DNA from: an uncultured Clostridia bacterium
GTDB taxonomy: Bacteria > Bacillota > Clostridia > Christensenellales > Aristaeellaceae
DNA length: 64,000 nucleotides
Reading direction: 5' to 3'
NCBI GenBank assembly: GCA_934643825.1
Contig: CAKUCW010000006.1
Location: forward strand, 1 to 64,000
The position numbers were made by a program, and so were the translations under genes. The notes under the pieces were generated by a model. It was not told the origin of the DNA. It saw only the letters and a program-made list of their open reading frames with translations, and did not search any database. Positions 34,069 through 42,900 of the stretch are shown one piece after another (the stretch's first letter is position 1; each line of letters starts with the position of its first letter).

Positions 34069-34818
34069 TCAATCTTCCGCGATTTCCCATTTTCCCGCCA
34101 GCGTAACATACACGCCGTCGCTTCTGCGCAGGGAAGTCGTTTCTTCGTCTTCCTCTTGGCTCTCCCCTTGGGAGAGCTGCCCCGAAGGGGCTGAGAGGGC
34201 ATCATCCCTGACCAGATACTCCCCCGCCATGTACCCCGCCACGCCGTTTTCCAGCTTGCCGAACACCCAGCCCGTGCCGCCCGCCTCGCGGATCACGTTC
34301 ACCCGCGTTCCGTTCTCGGCTCTGGCGATCACCTTCGCCGCCGTGCCCGCGCCCTCGCGGATGTTCAGATAGCCGCTCGTGACCGATACCGTCGCGTTGC
34401 CGAATTCCTTTTCCATCTCGTTCACCTCAATCATCCTGTGCTTTCCCAGCCCGTTCCAGCCGTTCTTTTCCGTCAGCTCGGTTTCGACCACACCGCCCCG
34501 GCTCTTGCTTGAGTGGATGACCGTCCCCTTCTCCGTCACCAGCCCGGTGTGGCTCACGTCGCCCGTGCCCACGCCCATGAACGCCAGCATTCCCGCCTTC
34601 GCGCCGGAAACGCCCGCCTGACGCCAGATTAAATCCCGGTATTTCCCGGCTTTATCATGGCTGTTCCATAAGGCGTTCGTGCCCGCAGTCGTATATCGCT
34701 TGTCCCCACCCGGCGCCGTGCGGATGACTTTCTTGATGAGGTTGATGCAGTCCAGCTCATCATAGCTTGTACCAAGCAGTCCCCTCGCCGTGCGGAGTGC
34801 TTCCGCCGTCTTAATCAT
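34069..34818 (-). CDS. Phage endolysin, NlpC/P60-like with SH3b domain
   Basis: A 249-residue cell-wall hydrolase without signal peptide. The catalytic NlpC/P60-like domain (about 1-130) has Cys24 in DELDCINLIKK and His90 in GDVSHTGLVT. An SH3b wall-binding domain (about 143-200, TVSVTSGYLNIREGAGTAAK) follows. The stretch DALSAPSGQLSQGES (about 207-221) is encoded by an in-frame family D repeat, and a short tail ends the protein. The ATG follows GAGAGGATGAAAAA. With the holin it forms the lysis module. Confidence 0.92.
   Translation of the reverse strand: MIKTAEALRTARGLLGTSYDELDCINLIKKVIRTAPGGDKRYTTAGTNALWNSHDKAGKYRDLIWRQAGVSGAKAGMLAFMGVGTGDVSHTGLVTEKGTVIHSSKSRGGVVETELTEKNGWNGLGKHRMIEVNEMEKEFGNATVSVTSGYLNIREGAGTAAKVIARAENGTRVNVIREAGGTGWVFGKLENGVAGYMAGEYLVRDDALSAPSGQLSQGESQEEDEETTSLRRSDGVYVTLAGKWEIAED
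34156..34200 (-). repeat. Family D repeat inside the endolysin gene
   Basis: The two-hairpin unit GGCTCTCCCCTTGGGAGAGC then TGCCCCGAAGGGGCTGAGAGGGC lies wholly within the coding frame and is translated. Other copies are intergenic (44,453-44,585; 53,226-53,335). Confidence 0.8.
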
Positions 34819-34822
34819 TTTT

Positions 34823-34999
34823 TCATCCTCTCATATGCCCTCTCAGGCGGTGGAATTGCTTCAATGCCCGTCTTCTGGCACGTACGTATTTTTTGATATT
34901 TTCTTCCGTTAAATCAACGCTTTGCATGGATTTAATATATTGAATCGCCCATTCTCTGGCTAGCACCTTCTGCATCGCGTACTCAGATTTGCTTCTCAT
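34823..34999 (-). CDS. Small phage protein in the lysis cassette, 58 residues
   Basis: A basic helical peptide starting MRSKSEYAMQKVLAREWAIQ, with QSVDLTEENIKKYVRARRRA further on. It ends 4 bp before the endolysin start and begins 2 bp after another small frame, as in an operon. The coding pattern (uninterrupted frame, tight spacing) supports it, but I know no family. GGGA precedes the start at a longish distance. Confidence 0.6.
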   Translation of the reverse strand: MRSKSEYAMQKVLAREWAIQYIKSMQSVDLTEENIKKYVRARRRALKQFHRLRGHMRG

Positions 35000-35001
35000 T
35001 T

Positions 35002-35091
35002 TTAATCATCCCAAGCCCCTCCCGCGTGAATGAACCGCCCGATTCCCATCGCCAGCAGCAGCATGCCACAGGCAGCAAAAACGATAATCAA
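35002..35091 (-). CDS. Tiny membrane peptide of the lysis cassette
   Basis: A 29-residue peptide (LIIVFAACGMLLLAMGIGRF, then IHAGGAWDD) with one membrane helix. The TTG start is placed by the strong AAGGAGG eight bases upstream; in-frame ATGs upstream lack a site. Its stop lies 2 bp before the next small gene. It could be a second holin-like or spanin-like peptide; that is a guess. Confidence 0.5.
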   Translation of the reverse strand: MIIVFAACGMLLLAMGIGRFIHAGGAWDD

Positions 35092-35198
35092 GGGTTTCGC
35101 CTCCTTTGTCAGCATGAGCGTCATATCCTATAAATAACATGCGCTTGTTTTCATTCCCGGTCGTTTTTCACCCGCTCCTCAAACCAAACACCGCTTTT

Positions 35199-35338
35199 TT
35201 ACCCGATCATTGCCCTGCGCGTGGCGGTATGCGTCGCCGTATCCTTCGTCAATCTGCCTCCAGCAAACGCGCCGCCATCGATCGCCGTCATGCAATCTTT
35301 CCCGCCCGAATCAGCGCCCGCTCCTTTTCAATTCTCAT
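35199..35338 (-). other. Two possible tiny ORFs upstream of the lysis cassette
   Basis: 35,288-35,338 encodes MRIEKERALIRAGKIA with GAGGGG seven bases upstream. It overlaps by ATGA a 30-residue frame, 35,199-35,291 (MTAIDGGAFAGGRLTKDTAT...). The coupling and Shine-Dalgarno are suggestive, but the peptides are short and unrecognised. Confidence 0.3.
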
Positions 35339-35355
35339 CCGTTCGCCCCTCGCTT

Positions 35356-36591
35356 TTACAGTTCGGCGGTGAGCCAATAGTCCGCCTTCCACCCGCTGAC
35401 ATCATTCCGCTTCAGCGTGGCGTCCATCTGGATATAGTCCGCCGTCGCCGAAGCGCCTCCTGTCGCGATCTCCACGGTTTCTCCGCCCGTCGCCTTGACG
35501 CCGCCATCCGGCGTGATCGTCGGCGCGATTCTCATCGGCGGCGACAGCGGCACGACGCATCCGATATAGGCGGCTTTCGCCACGCCGCCCAGCGTGATTT
35601 TCTGCGTGTATCTCCGGCATTCCATCCACTCCGCGGCATATTCCTTCGCCACATACGGCGGCAGGGTGTCCGCGGTATACGTCCCCTCGTAGAGCGCCGC
35701 CCACTCAAACGTCGCCTCGTTCACGCCGCTGCTTTCAATGGACAGCGGTAGAAAGCCGTATTGGCTCACCTGCCCGGCGATATAGTCCGCCGCAAGCGCC
35801 GCGATGACGATCTCGCCATTGCGCTTGTAGGCAAACGTGTATGCCTTTCCTTCCGCGATTCTCTGCCCGGCTATGCGCGTCTGTATATAGGGATAGCCCT
35901 CTCCCGCCGCTTTCACGTTTTTGATGAGTATGCCGCCCGACGTGAGCGTCATGGAAGCCGTGCCGCCCGCGCCGATCGCCGAATGCCCCAGATACCAGCG
36001 GTCGATTGACCAGCTCCAGCCGCCCTCGTATGTCGTCTGTCCGCGCTGGTTGACCGGATCGGTAAAGTTGCCGTTGTCCAGCAGGTTTCTCGGCTGGATG
36101 TAATACGCCGGCGCTTTTCCGCCCAGCTTCGCGCTGTTCGCCGCCGCAGCGGTCTTGTCGAGCTTGCCGCTCTCGATCCGGCTGAGCGCCGCGTCGTCTG
36201 CCGCTCCGATATTGCCCCGCGCCCGCGTTTTCTGCGCCTCGCTGAGCGTCTGCTCGATAAACAGCACCGCCTCCTGCGGCGCGTCCTTTCCCGGTTCGCC
36301 CGGTGCGCCTTTCGCGCCGTCTCTGCCCGGTTCGCCCGGTTCGCCCTTTGCGCCGTCTCTGCCCGGTTCGCCCTTCTCGCCTTTCGCGCCGTCTCTGCCC
36401 GGTTCGCCTCTCTCTCCCTTTGCGCCGCGCAGCTGCTCCTTCTGCGCCGCGCTCAGGTCGTCAAACGTCAGTGCAAATACGCCTTTCGCCCGTTCCAGAC
36501 TCGTTCCCATCTCCCGGGTCTTGTTTTCAAGCCGCAAGCCGATCTTCTTCTGTTCCGCGCTGAGCCGCACCTTCATCCGCTTTTCTTCCAT
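35356..36591 (-). CDS. Phage tail fibre protein with collagen-like repeats
   Basis: A 411-residue protein. N-terminal helix (about 1-55), Gly-X-Y collagen-like stretch (about 57-103, units such as GERGEPGRDGAKGEKGEPG), a short helical link, then a receptor-type beta domain from about 165 (RNLLDNGNFTDPVNQRGQTT, ... WSIDRWYLG) typical of phage fibre tips. Collagen-like parts trimerise fibres. The start is the ATG after GAGGTGTGAGC, 2 bp past the upstream stop. Likely host-surface attachment. Confidence 0.85.
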   Translation of the reverse strand: MEEKRMKVRLSAEQKKIGLRLENKTREMGTSLERAKGVFALTFDDLSAAQKEQLRGAKGERGEPGRDGAKGEKGEPGRDGAKGEPGEPGRDGAKGAPGEPGKDAPQEAVLFIEQTLSEAQKTRARGNIGAADDAALSRIESGKLDKTAAAANSAKLGGKAPAYYIQPRNLLDNGNFTDPVNQRGQTTYEGGWSWSIDRWYLGHSAIGAGGTASMTLTSGGILIKNVKAAGEGYPYIQTRIAGQRIAEGKAYTFAYKRNGEIVIAALAADYIAGQVSQYGFLPLSIESSGVNEATFEWAALYEGTYTADTLPPYVAKEYAAEWMECRRYTQKITLGGVAKAAYIGCVVPLSPPMRIAPTITPDGGVKATGGETVEIATGGASATADYIQMDATLKRNDVSGWKADYWLTAEL

Positions 36592-36593
36592 GC

Positions 36594-36959
36594 TCACACC
36601 TCGCCGATCGCGCCGAGGATCAGCAGCGTGCCCGGTGCGCACGGCGTAATCAGTTCCGAAAAATCCGTCACCTTCCCCTCGCCGTCCACCGCCGCGTCAA
36701 GCGCAAACCGTATGTCCCATGCGTATTCCGCCTGTGCCAGCTTCTCCGTGTCCTCGTGCGCGAACCGCAGCAGCACGCGTCCGTCCTCTTCCGGCGTCAA
36801 TGTCTTCTCGATCACCGTCCGGCGTCCCGCTCTCTCCCGCACTGTGAAGATTGCCCTGTCCTTCTGCGTGGGCATATACCCTTCCTCGTCCGGGATCACC
36901 GCCAGCAGCCCCGTGTCCCCTGCCGTCAGCAGGATCTGCCCGCCGTTTACGCTAAACAT
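36594..36959 (-). CDS. Phage fibre-associated protein, 121 residues
   Basis: A beta-rich protein (MFSVNGGQILLTAGDTGLLA, ... AQAEYAWDIRFALD, ... SELITPCAPGTLLILGAIGE). It looks like the small baseplate/fibre accessory proteins found beside BppU-like genes in Firmicutes phages, but I cannot name the family. The ATG follows GGAGGTGGAGCG. It overlaps the Gly-rich adhesin gene by 13 bp and is followed 2 bp later by the collagen-like fibre gene. Confidence 0.75.
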   Translation of the reverse strand: MFSVNGGQILLTAGDTGLLAVIPDEEGYMPTQKDRAIFTVRERAGRRTVIEKTLTPEEDGRVLLRFAHEDTEKLAQAEYAWDIRFALDAAVDGEGKVTDFSELITPCAPGTLLILGAIGEV

Positions 36960-37840
36960 CGCTCCACCTCCCCAAACATCCTCCTTGCAAACAGCTTCGT
37001 TCCGTTGAAAATCAGGCTCGTCACCTTTACGCCGTTAAAGTATAGCTCGCTCAGTTGTGTTCCGTTAAAGACCGCCGGAATCAAATCGTCCTGCGTTCCC
37101 CGCAGAATGACGACGCCGCTTCCGCCTGCCGCCGCCTGACCGCCCTTTCTGTTGTAGCGGCTGTCCTCGTCCACATATCCGCCGCCCGGACCGCCTGCGC
37201 CGCCGCCCGTGTTCGCCGCTCCAGCCGTACCGTTTGCGCCGTCATAGCCAGGAGAGCCTCCAGCGCCTCCCGCGCCGCCTCCGTCTGCGCCTCCGCTTCC
37301 GCCTGCCGCCCAGCCGCCGCCTCCTCCTCCGCCGCCAGCGCCGTATAAACCCAGCCCGAAGAGGTCTTGTCCTTTTTCGCCTTGCTTGCCTGCGATGTGC
37401 ATGTCTTTGCCGCCCGTTCCGCCTGCGCCAGTGCCCGCGCCGGGTGTGCCGCTTTCCTTCCAGCCCGGCGTGCCCGCGCCCTTGCCGCCCTGTGCGGTAA
37501 TGCCGAAAGCCGACGTCGCCCCGCCGTCGTTTCCGGAATGCCATGCCGCCGGAACAGCTCCGCCTTCGCCGATGCTCACCGCGTAGCCCTGTCCCGCCGC
37601 AATCGCCGCTGTGCCGGTTGCGATGTACCCGCCGCCTCCGCCGCTTCCGCCCGCCGGGTTCGCCTTTTGCAGGTGGCATGCGCTCGACCCGCCGCCGCCT
37701 ACGCACCCAACGTCCACGCCGCTCTTGGCGTACTGAAGGGTCAGCGTGCCGCTTGTCAGCAGCAGAATGTACCAGTAGTTCCCGTCGCTCTGCGTCCGGT
37801 ATGCGCCCGTGTAGCTGAATGCAGGAATTTTCTTTGCCAT
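36947..37840 (-). CDS. Glycine-rich phage tail-tip/adhesin protein
   Basis: A 297-residue protein. The N-terminal strand segment (FSYTGAYRTQSDGNYWYILL) leads into a long Gly-rich body (about 48-235) with runs such as GAGGGGGGGGWAAGGSGGAD, ending in RGTQDDLIPAVFNGTQLSEL and FNGVKVTSLIFNGTKLF. Glycine-rich polyproline-II sandwiches serve as receptor-recognition tips in several phages. Low complexity keeps antisense frames open. Start ATG with GGTAAAGGC. Confidence 0.8.
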   Translation of the reverse strand: MAKKIPAFSYTGAYRTQSDGNYWYILLLTSGTLTLQYAKSGVDVGCVGGGGSSACHLQKANPAGGSGGGGGYIATGTAAIAAGQGYAVSIGEGGAVPAAWHSGNDGGATSAFGITAQGGKGAGTPGWKESGTPGAGTGAGGTGGKDMHIAGKQGEKGQDLFGLGLYGAGGGGGGGGWAAGGSGGADGGGAGGAGGSPGYDGANGTAGAANTGGGAGGPGGGYVDEDSRYNRKGGQAAAGGSGVVILRGTQDDLIPAVFNGTQLSELYFNGVKVTSLIFNGTKLFARRMFGEVERCLA

Positions 37841-37850
37841 GCCTTTACCC

Positions 37851-38768
37851 TCATACCGTCGTGATGGTCAGCACCGTGCCGACAAGCTCAAAGGTCACGC
37901 CTGCCGGTCCGGGATCGCCGGGGTCGCCCTTTTCGCCTCTCTCGCCCTTTTCGCCGTCCCTGCCCGGCATGCCCCGCTCAAGCCCCAGCGAAAGGATCTT
38001 CTTTTCCCCGTCGTCCGTCAGGCTTACCGTGCTTCCGCTGCCGTATTCCCGCGTCGCCGCCTGCACGATCATGTTTTGCAGGTGTTCCGCCTGTGTGTTC
38101 GCGCTTCCCGCCGCTGTGTTCGCCGCTTCTGCCGCCTGATTCGCGGCTTCCGCCGCGCTGTTTGCGCTTCCCGCAGCCGTGTTCGCCGCTCCTGCCGCGC
38201 CGTTCGCCGCTTCTGCCGCCTTGTTCGCCGCTTCTGCCGCCTGATTTGCGCCGCTCGTCGCCACGTTCGCGGTTTCCGTCGCCGCGTTCGCGCCGCTCGT
38301 CGCCGTGTTCATCTTCGCCAGCGTCAGGTTCACTTCCGCAACCAGCTCGTCCCATGCGTTCGCCTGTCCCGGCGTGACCTGCGTACCCGGCGCAGGGCGG
38401 CTGATGGGCGTGAAACTCCCCTCGTAGCAGGTCTTCGACCGTCCCGCGCCCTCCGCCGCGCCGTAGCTGACGTATACAAACACCTTCACCGTGCTGCTTC
38501 GGGTCAGGTATATGTCCGGAATGTCCGCCGTCCAGCATCCGCTTGCCTCGTCGTAACTCGCCAGCCGCGTTTCCGTCTGACTGTCCCCGATGAAGCCGTA
38601 CTGCGCCTGCACCGTCACCGCGTCGCCGGATAGAAAATCGTCCTTCTCCGCCAGCTCCTTGGGCGACGGCAGCCCGTGCATCTTCAGCCGCTGTCCCGTG
38701 TCGTATTGGTAAATGCCCGCGATTGCCGCGCTCTTGTGGCTCTTGTCGTCAAAACTCGCGTGAATCAT
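37851..38768 (-). CDS. Phage fibre/baseplate protein with Ala-rich coiled coil and collagen-like tail
   Basis: A 305-residue protein. The N-terminal domain (about 1-130; MIHASFDDKSHKSAAIAGIY, ... VTVQAQYGFIGD) resembles BppU-like baseplate domains. An Ala-Asn heptad region (about 155-220, repeats of the type AANxAAEAANxAAGS) is probably a trimeric coiled coil, and a short Gly-X-Y stretch (RDGEKGERGEKGDPGDPGP) precedes the end. The ATG is chosen for GAGAGG eight bases upstream. It begins the fibre-lysis transcription unit, just after a terminator. Confidence 0.82.
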   Translation of the reverse strand: MIHASFDDKSHKSAAIAGIYQYDTGQRLKMHGLPSPKELAEKDDFLSGDAVTVQAQYGFIGDSQTETRLASYDEASGCWTADIPDIYLTRSSTVKVFVYVSYGAAEGAGRSKTCYEGSFTPISRPAPGTQVTPGQANAWDELVAEVNLTLAKMNTATSGANAATETANVATSGANQAAEAANKAAEAANGAAGAANTAAGSANSAAEAANQAAEAANTAAGSANTQAEHLQNMIVQAATREYGSGSTVSLTDDGEKKILSLGLERGMPGRDGEKGERGEKGDPGDPGPAGVTFELVGTVLTITTV

Positions 38769-38875
38769 CCTCTTCACCTCTCCCCTGTTGTATCACATTT
38801 CTATTGCCCCATAGTCCCATTTCCCATCTTCGCCTTTTCTGTCTGCAAAAGGCTCGATCATTCCCCCAATCCACG

Positions 38876-38900
38876 CAAAAAGGCGGGCTGTTCCAGCCCG
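38876..38900 (-). terminator. Terminator after the polyvalent virion gene
   Basis: On the minus strand GGCGGGCTG-GAA-CAGCCCGCC is followed by TTTTT. It separates the head/tail/injection genes from the fibre-lysis genes. Confidence 0.8.
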
Positions 38901-38910
38901 CCCCGCCGCT

Positions 38911-41900
38911 TTACGGCTGCTTCTTTCTTCTCACCAGTTCCTCCAGCACAACCCGCTTTGCTTCCTTCTGGCATGCCTTGACCGCCTCGATCCGCTCCTC
39001 ATCCGGCATGTATGCCCAGCCGAGGGATTCCATCTCCGAGCGAATGTCGCTCTCCGTGTACAGGCTTCCGTTCCAAAGCACGTCCTTGTAGGTTTCGTTT
39101 GCCCATCTCTTCTCCTCGTCCGTGAGCTGTATGGTGAAACCCTGTCCGTCGCCTGCGCCCATCTCTTCCGCCATCGTCTTGGAGATGGTCACCTTGTACT
39201 TGTTCCCCGCGATCAGCTCACCCGGCAGCCAGCTCGTCTCTCCCGTCCTGTATGCGATGTCCACCAGCTCATCCAGCTGAGCGTCCCGGATCTCGCTTTC
39301 CGCCGTCCATGGCGTGATAAACGTGTTCAGGAAGTGCAGCGCCGCGTTTTGTTCCGCCTTGCCCCAGTTGTTCGCGCCGTTTTGCAGCATGTCCTCTCCC
39401 TTGAGCGTCTTTGCCGTCGGCAGCGTCTGCCGCAGAAGAGGCCAGTTCTGAATGATGTTCGCGTTGATCATCTCCCTGAGCGCGTTTTGGCTCTTCGTGT
39501 CGCGCACATAGGGGTCCGTGTATTTCGCAACGGCGCGTATGATGGCGGGCGTCAGTCTGCTTGCCGTGTTTTCCATCATGCTCTCAACGAACGTCGTCAC
39601 CTTTTGCTCATTGCTTTGATAGCCGCGCAAAAGGTTTGACAGTCCGGAGAGCATCGAGTTGTTGAACAGCTGGTCAAGCGTAGCCGTGTAGATTGCCCGG
39701 GTCGCGTTCGCCGCCAGCGCCGCGCCGTCCTCGTCCCGGTCGTAGCTGTCCATCGCGCTGTACAGCTCTGCCCCGATGACCAGCGGGCTGACAGCCGGGA
39801 AGGCGAAATCCAGCGGAATCTGTTCCCCGAGGATGTCAAAATACATGCCGTAGCTCTTTCCTTCGCTCTTCTGGATGGCAGCCAGGCGTGCGTCGTCCTC
39901 GTCCTCCCGTCCGAATTTGATGACGCCCATTCCCGCCAGCGCCATGCCGATGACCATCATGCCCGTTCCCGTCAGTCCGCGCCCCATGTTCATGACGAAC
40001 TTGCGCTGGTCAAACTTCGTCCCGTTCTCGGTCATCGCGTCGTAAACGCCGTTCTTGAGTGCCGTCCACGCCAGCCCGATCGGGCTGTACTGCATGGCGC
40101 GTATCGCGACATTCGTCGGCGTCTTCAGGAAGGGGATCAGGGTCGTGATGCAGAAGTCCGCCGCCCTGCTCGTCCTGCGTATGGCGTTGATGGCGTCGAT
40201 GAGCCGGTTGTCCTCCTGAAATACCCGCTCGGTCGCCCGCCTCTCCGCCTCCGCGTGCCGCTCTTCGTCCGTCATCTCGCGCAGATAGGTTTGCAGGTCT
40301 CCGTTTTCGTCCTCGTAGGTATCCTGTATCATCGTCCCCAGTCGGTTCAGCACGTCCATCTCTTCCGTGTAGCATTGCTCCCAGAAGGGTCTGTCGCCCA
40401 GCTGCATCGCCAGCCCGATGAAGTCGTGATACGCCTGCATAAAGGCGCTGTTGTATGTCCGGTTGTTGTGGTTAAAGTCGAAGCTCGACGAGTGCCCCGT
40501 GTCCACCCCGCGGATGATGTAGTCCGTCAGTGTGTTGGCGATTTCCTGCGCAAACGCCCGGTGTCCCTCTCCGATCGCCTCCATCTGCGGCAGCCCCGTC
40601 GTCCGGTTGCCCGTCTTTTTCGCCGCCAGTCGGTCTATGCCCGCGCCGATCAGCTCGCTTCCCATCTCCAGCGGGCGCGTCAGCACGTTGCTCATGATGT
40701 TCTTGTTCCACGTCTTGCTGGAAGAGAGCATGTTGTCATAGCCGAAATTGTTGAATTTGTTCCAGAGGTTGTTCGGCGTGGTGTTCGCCTGTGCGCTGTA
40801 TATGCGCTGTATGATCGTCTTTCCTTCCGGCGTCTGAGGCGTCGGGTTCTCGCCCTCCAGCAGCTGATACGTCGCCATCTCGCCCGTGATGTAGTTCATG
40901 TCCGCTTCCGTCACGACCGCATAGCCCTTCTTCATGAATTCGAGCTGTTGGCAGAGCGTCAGCAGTCCGTCGCCGCGTCGGTTGTCGTCCGTGGCGATGA
41001 TGGCAGCGAGCATGCGCTCCTTCGTGCTGGCTTTGAAATAGTCGTATCCGGGCAGCTTCTCTCCGCGCAGCCTGTATCGGTCGATCAGCTCCATCTTCCA
41101 TTCCGGCATCGGGATATGCCACGGGTTGTCCGTGCCGTATGTCGGTTTCGCCAGTTCCGCCGCCCTTTTGAATCTTTCCGCCCGCTCATACAGGCTCGTC
41201 ACCTCGCCCTTCCCGTCGCCTTTGAGGATGACAATGCTGCTTTCGTCTGTGATCGGTCTGAAATTCGCGTCCCCGTTGATGATCCTCTGTCCCGCCTTCG
41301 TCGGGTTGCTCATCGGCGCTTCGTCTCCGGCAGGGATATGAACGTTCAGCCCGTTCCGCAGGTTGATCCGGTTTGCCCGGTTGACGGCTTCCGCCAGCGC
41401 ATAGATGGTGCTCAGCGGCTTGAGCGCGTTCTCGATCTGCGTCTTCATGCCCATCTGCCCCAGCCGCAGCGTATAGAGCTTGCCCAGCACCGCCGCCTCG
41501 ACATCGTGCTTTTCCTCCAGCGCTCGCACCATGGCGACCTGCGCCTGCGTGATGTCCTCGTCCGTCCAGTATTCCTTCGCCCGCAGCCGTGCCGCCACCT
41601 CGTCCCCGCCGATTTCGTCATATCGCCGATCCGCCTGACTGACCATCTCGCGGTCGATTTTCTTCTCGGCGCGGTTGCCGCCCAGCAGCTCCCGCCGGAT
41701 GGCGTCCACCAGGCTGTCCGTCCTCGCCGCGCTCTCGCCGCCGAATTGGTTCAGGTCAAGCGCATAGCGGATATCCGGGTTCTTTTTGTCGAATAAGCCG
41801 ATGTTATCCGTTGCGCTCTTGATCTGTTCCGGATGGAAGGCAATGTATTCGTCCTCTCCGTTGTATACGCCGTCGTACCCGCGGCTTTCCAGATATTCTC

Positions 41901-42900
41901 TTGCTTTGATGCCCGCGTCGTTCTGTCCCTTGAATTGGCTGAATGCTTTGTAGGCGGTCGAACTGTCAGCCGGATTCTGTATGCTCAGATAAAACGCCCG
42001 TACATTTTCGCCGTATTCTGACGACTCTTCTTTATATGTCGAGAAGAACGCGCCCTGTATATCTGCGTTTGCGCGTCCTCTGCCGATGTCGAATACGTTA
42101 AATTCCGCATCAGATCCGTGGTACACGATCAGCGGTGCGCCGTTTTCGTCTACGACCTTGCTCCTCTTAAACCAATTCCTGAATTGTCGGGTCTGCGTTT
42201 GTTTTATAAATTGGTAGTTGACGGGTGACGCATCCTCTGTTATACTATGGATGAAGCCATCTTGAACGGGGCCGCTCAGTACTTGTGACTGACCTTCCCC
42301 TAGTAGGGCTCTGGCTTCTTTTTTATTGATGTAATAAATTCCGACCTGCCCATTCTGTTCTTTCTGAATGGCTTCTTGCAGGCGTTTCATCCAATCGCCG
42401 CGGCTGTGTATCGTCATCAGGCGATTCGCATCCGTTTCAGCGATATTGAACTGACCCTTATTTCGGATATTCATCATGCCAATGATAGGTTTGTCATTGG
42501 CATTTTTGTTTTTCTCCGAAAAAATCATGATGACGCCGCCGTCTAAATCTCCGCTGTTTTCAATGATGGCAATCGGATGCGCCACATACTCGTCCAAGTG
42601 CTTCATGAAATCCACGCCCAAGTCGTGATCCGCATTTTTCGGTTTTCCCAGCACATCGCGCATATGCTTCTGGTCAATCGTGAGCGGCAGGTTTGAAAAA
42701 CCGATCTTCTGCAAAACCTCCGGCGTGCCGCTGATAAGCAGGGTGTCACGCTCCGGAATTTTGCCTTCCAGAAAATCCTCCACCTGTTCCCTGAACGGCT
42801 TTGAGTCGTCGTAGGGACTGCTCTGCTCCGTTTCAATCGGTGCTTTCAGGTCAAGGGCATTTTTTCCCGTTTTGCGTATCATGGATATTGACGCCGCCAT
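38911..42900 (-). CDS. Giant polyvalent virion protein (MuF-C, ART and LPD38-like domains)
   Basis: A 1329-residue protein, probably packaged and injected with DNA. Residues about 50-205 resemble the phage MuF C-terminal nuclease-fold domain (DHDLGVDFMKHLDEYVAHPI, then NGQVGIYYINKKEARALLG). Residues 240-380 look like an ART-PolyVal ADP-ribosyltransferase, with a possible H-Y-E triad (His261 in IVYHGS, Tyr289, Glu358 in FHPEQIKS). The long C-terminal part (about 620-1300) has LPD38-type features (SSSKTWNKNIMSNVLTRPLE, FLKTPTNVAIRAMQYSP) and one hydrophobic helix. The start has no Shine-Dalgarno, a stop lies 9 bp upstream, and an opposing RNA promoter overlaps the first codons, so the N-terminus may be truncated. 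Confidence 0.85.
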   Translation of the reverse strand: MAASISMIRKTGKNALDLKAPIETEQSSPYDDSKPFREQVEDFLEGKIPERDTLLISGTPEVLQKIGFSNLPLTIDQKHMRDVLGKPKNADHDLGVDFMKHLDEYVAHPIAIIENSGDLDGGVIMIFSEKNKNANDKPIIGMMNIRNKGQFNIAETDANRLMTIHSRGDWMKRLQEAIQKEQNGQVGIYYINKKEARALLGEGQSQVLSGPVQDGFIHSITEDASPVNYQFIKQTQTRQFRNWFKRSKVVDENGAPLIVYHGSDAEFNVFDIGRGRANADIQGAFFSTYKEESSEYGENVRAFYLSIQNPADSSTAYKAFSQFKGQNDAGIKAREYLESRGYDGVYNGEDEYIAFHPEQIKSATDNIGLFDKKNPDIRYALDLNQFGGESAARTDSLVDAIRRELLGGNRAEKKIDREMVSQADRRYDEIGGDEVAARLRAKEYWTDEDITQAQVAMVRALEEKHDVEAAVLGKLYTLRLGQMGMKTQIENALKPLSTIYALAEAVNRANRINLRNGLNVHIPAGDEAPMSNPTKAGQRIINGDANFRPITDESSIVILKGDGKGEVTSLYERAERFKRAAELAKPTYGTDNPWHIPMPEWKMELIDRYRLRGEKLPGYDYFKASTKERMLAAIIATDDNRRGDGLLTLCQQLEFMKKGYAVVTEADMNYITGEMATYQLLEGENPTPQTPEGKTIIQRIYSAQANTTPNNLWNKFNNFGYDNMLSSSKTWNKNIMSNVLTRPLEMGSELIGAGIDRLAAKKTGNRTTGLPQMEAIGEGHRAFAQEIANTLTDYIIRGVDTGHSSSFDFNHNNRTYNSAFMQAYHDFIGLAMQLGDRPFWEQCYTEEMDVLNRLGTMIQDTYEDENGDLQTYLREMTDEERHAEAERRATERVFQEDNRLIDAINAIRRTSRAADFCITTLIPFLKTPTNVAIRAMQYSPIGLAWTALKNGVYDAMTENGTKFDQRKFVMNMGRGLTGTGMMVIGMALAGMGVIKFGREDEDDARLAAIQKSEGKSYGMYFDILGEQIPLDFAFPAVSPLVIGAELYSAMDSYDRDEDGAALAANATRAIYTATLDQLFNNSMLSGLSNLLRGYQSNEQKVTTFVESMMENTASRLTPAIIRAVAKYTDPYVRDTKSQNALREMINANIIQNWPLLRQTLPTAKTLKGEDMLQNGANNWGKAEQNAALHFLNTFITPWTAESEIRDAQLDELVDIAYRTGETSWLPGELIAGNKYKVTISKTMAEEMGAGDGQGFTIQLTDEEKRWANETYKDVLWNGSLYTESDIRSEMESLGWAYMPDEERIEAVKACQKEAKRVVLEELVRRKKQP

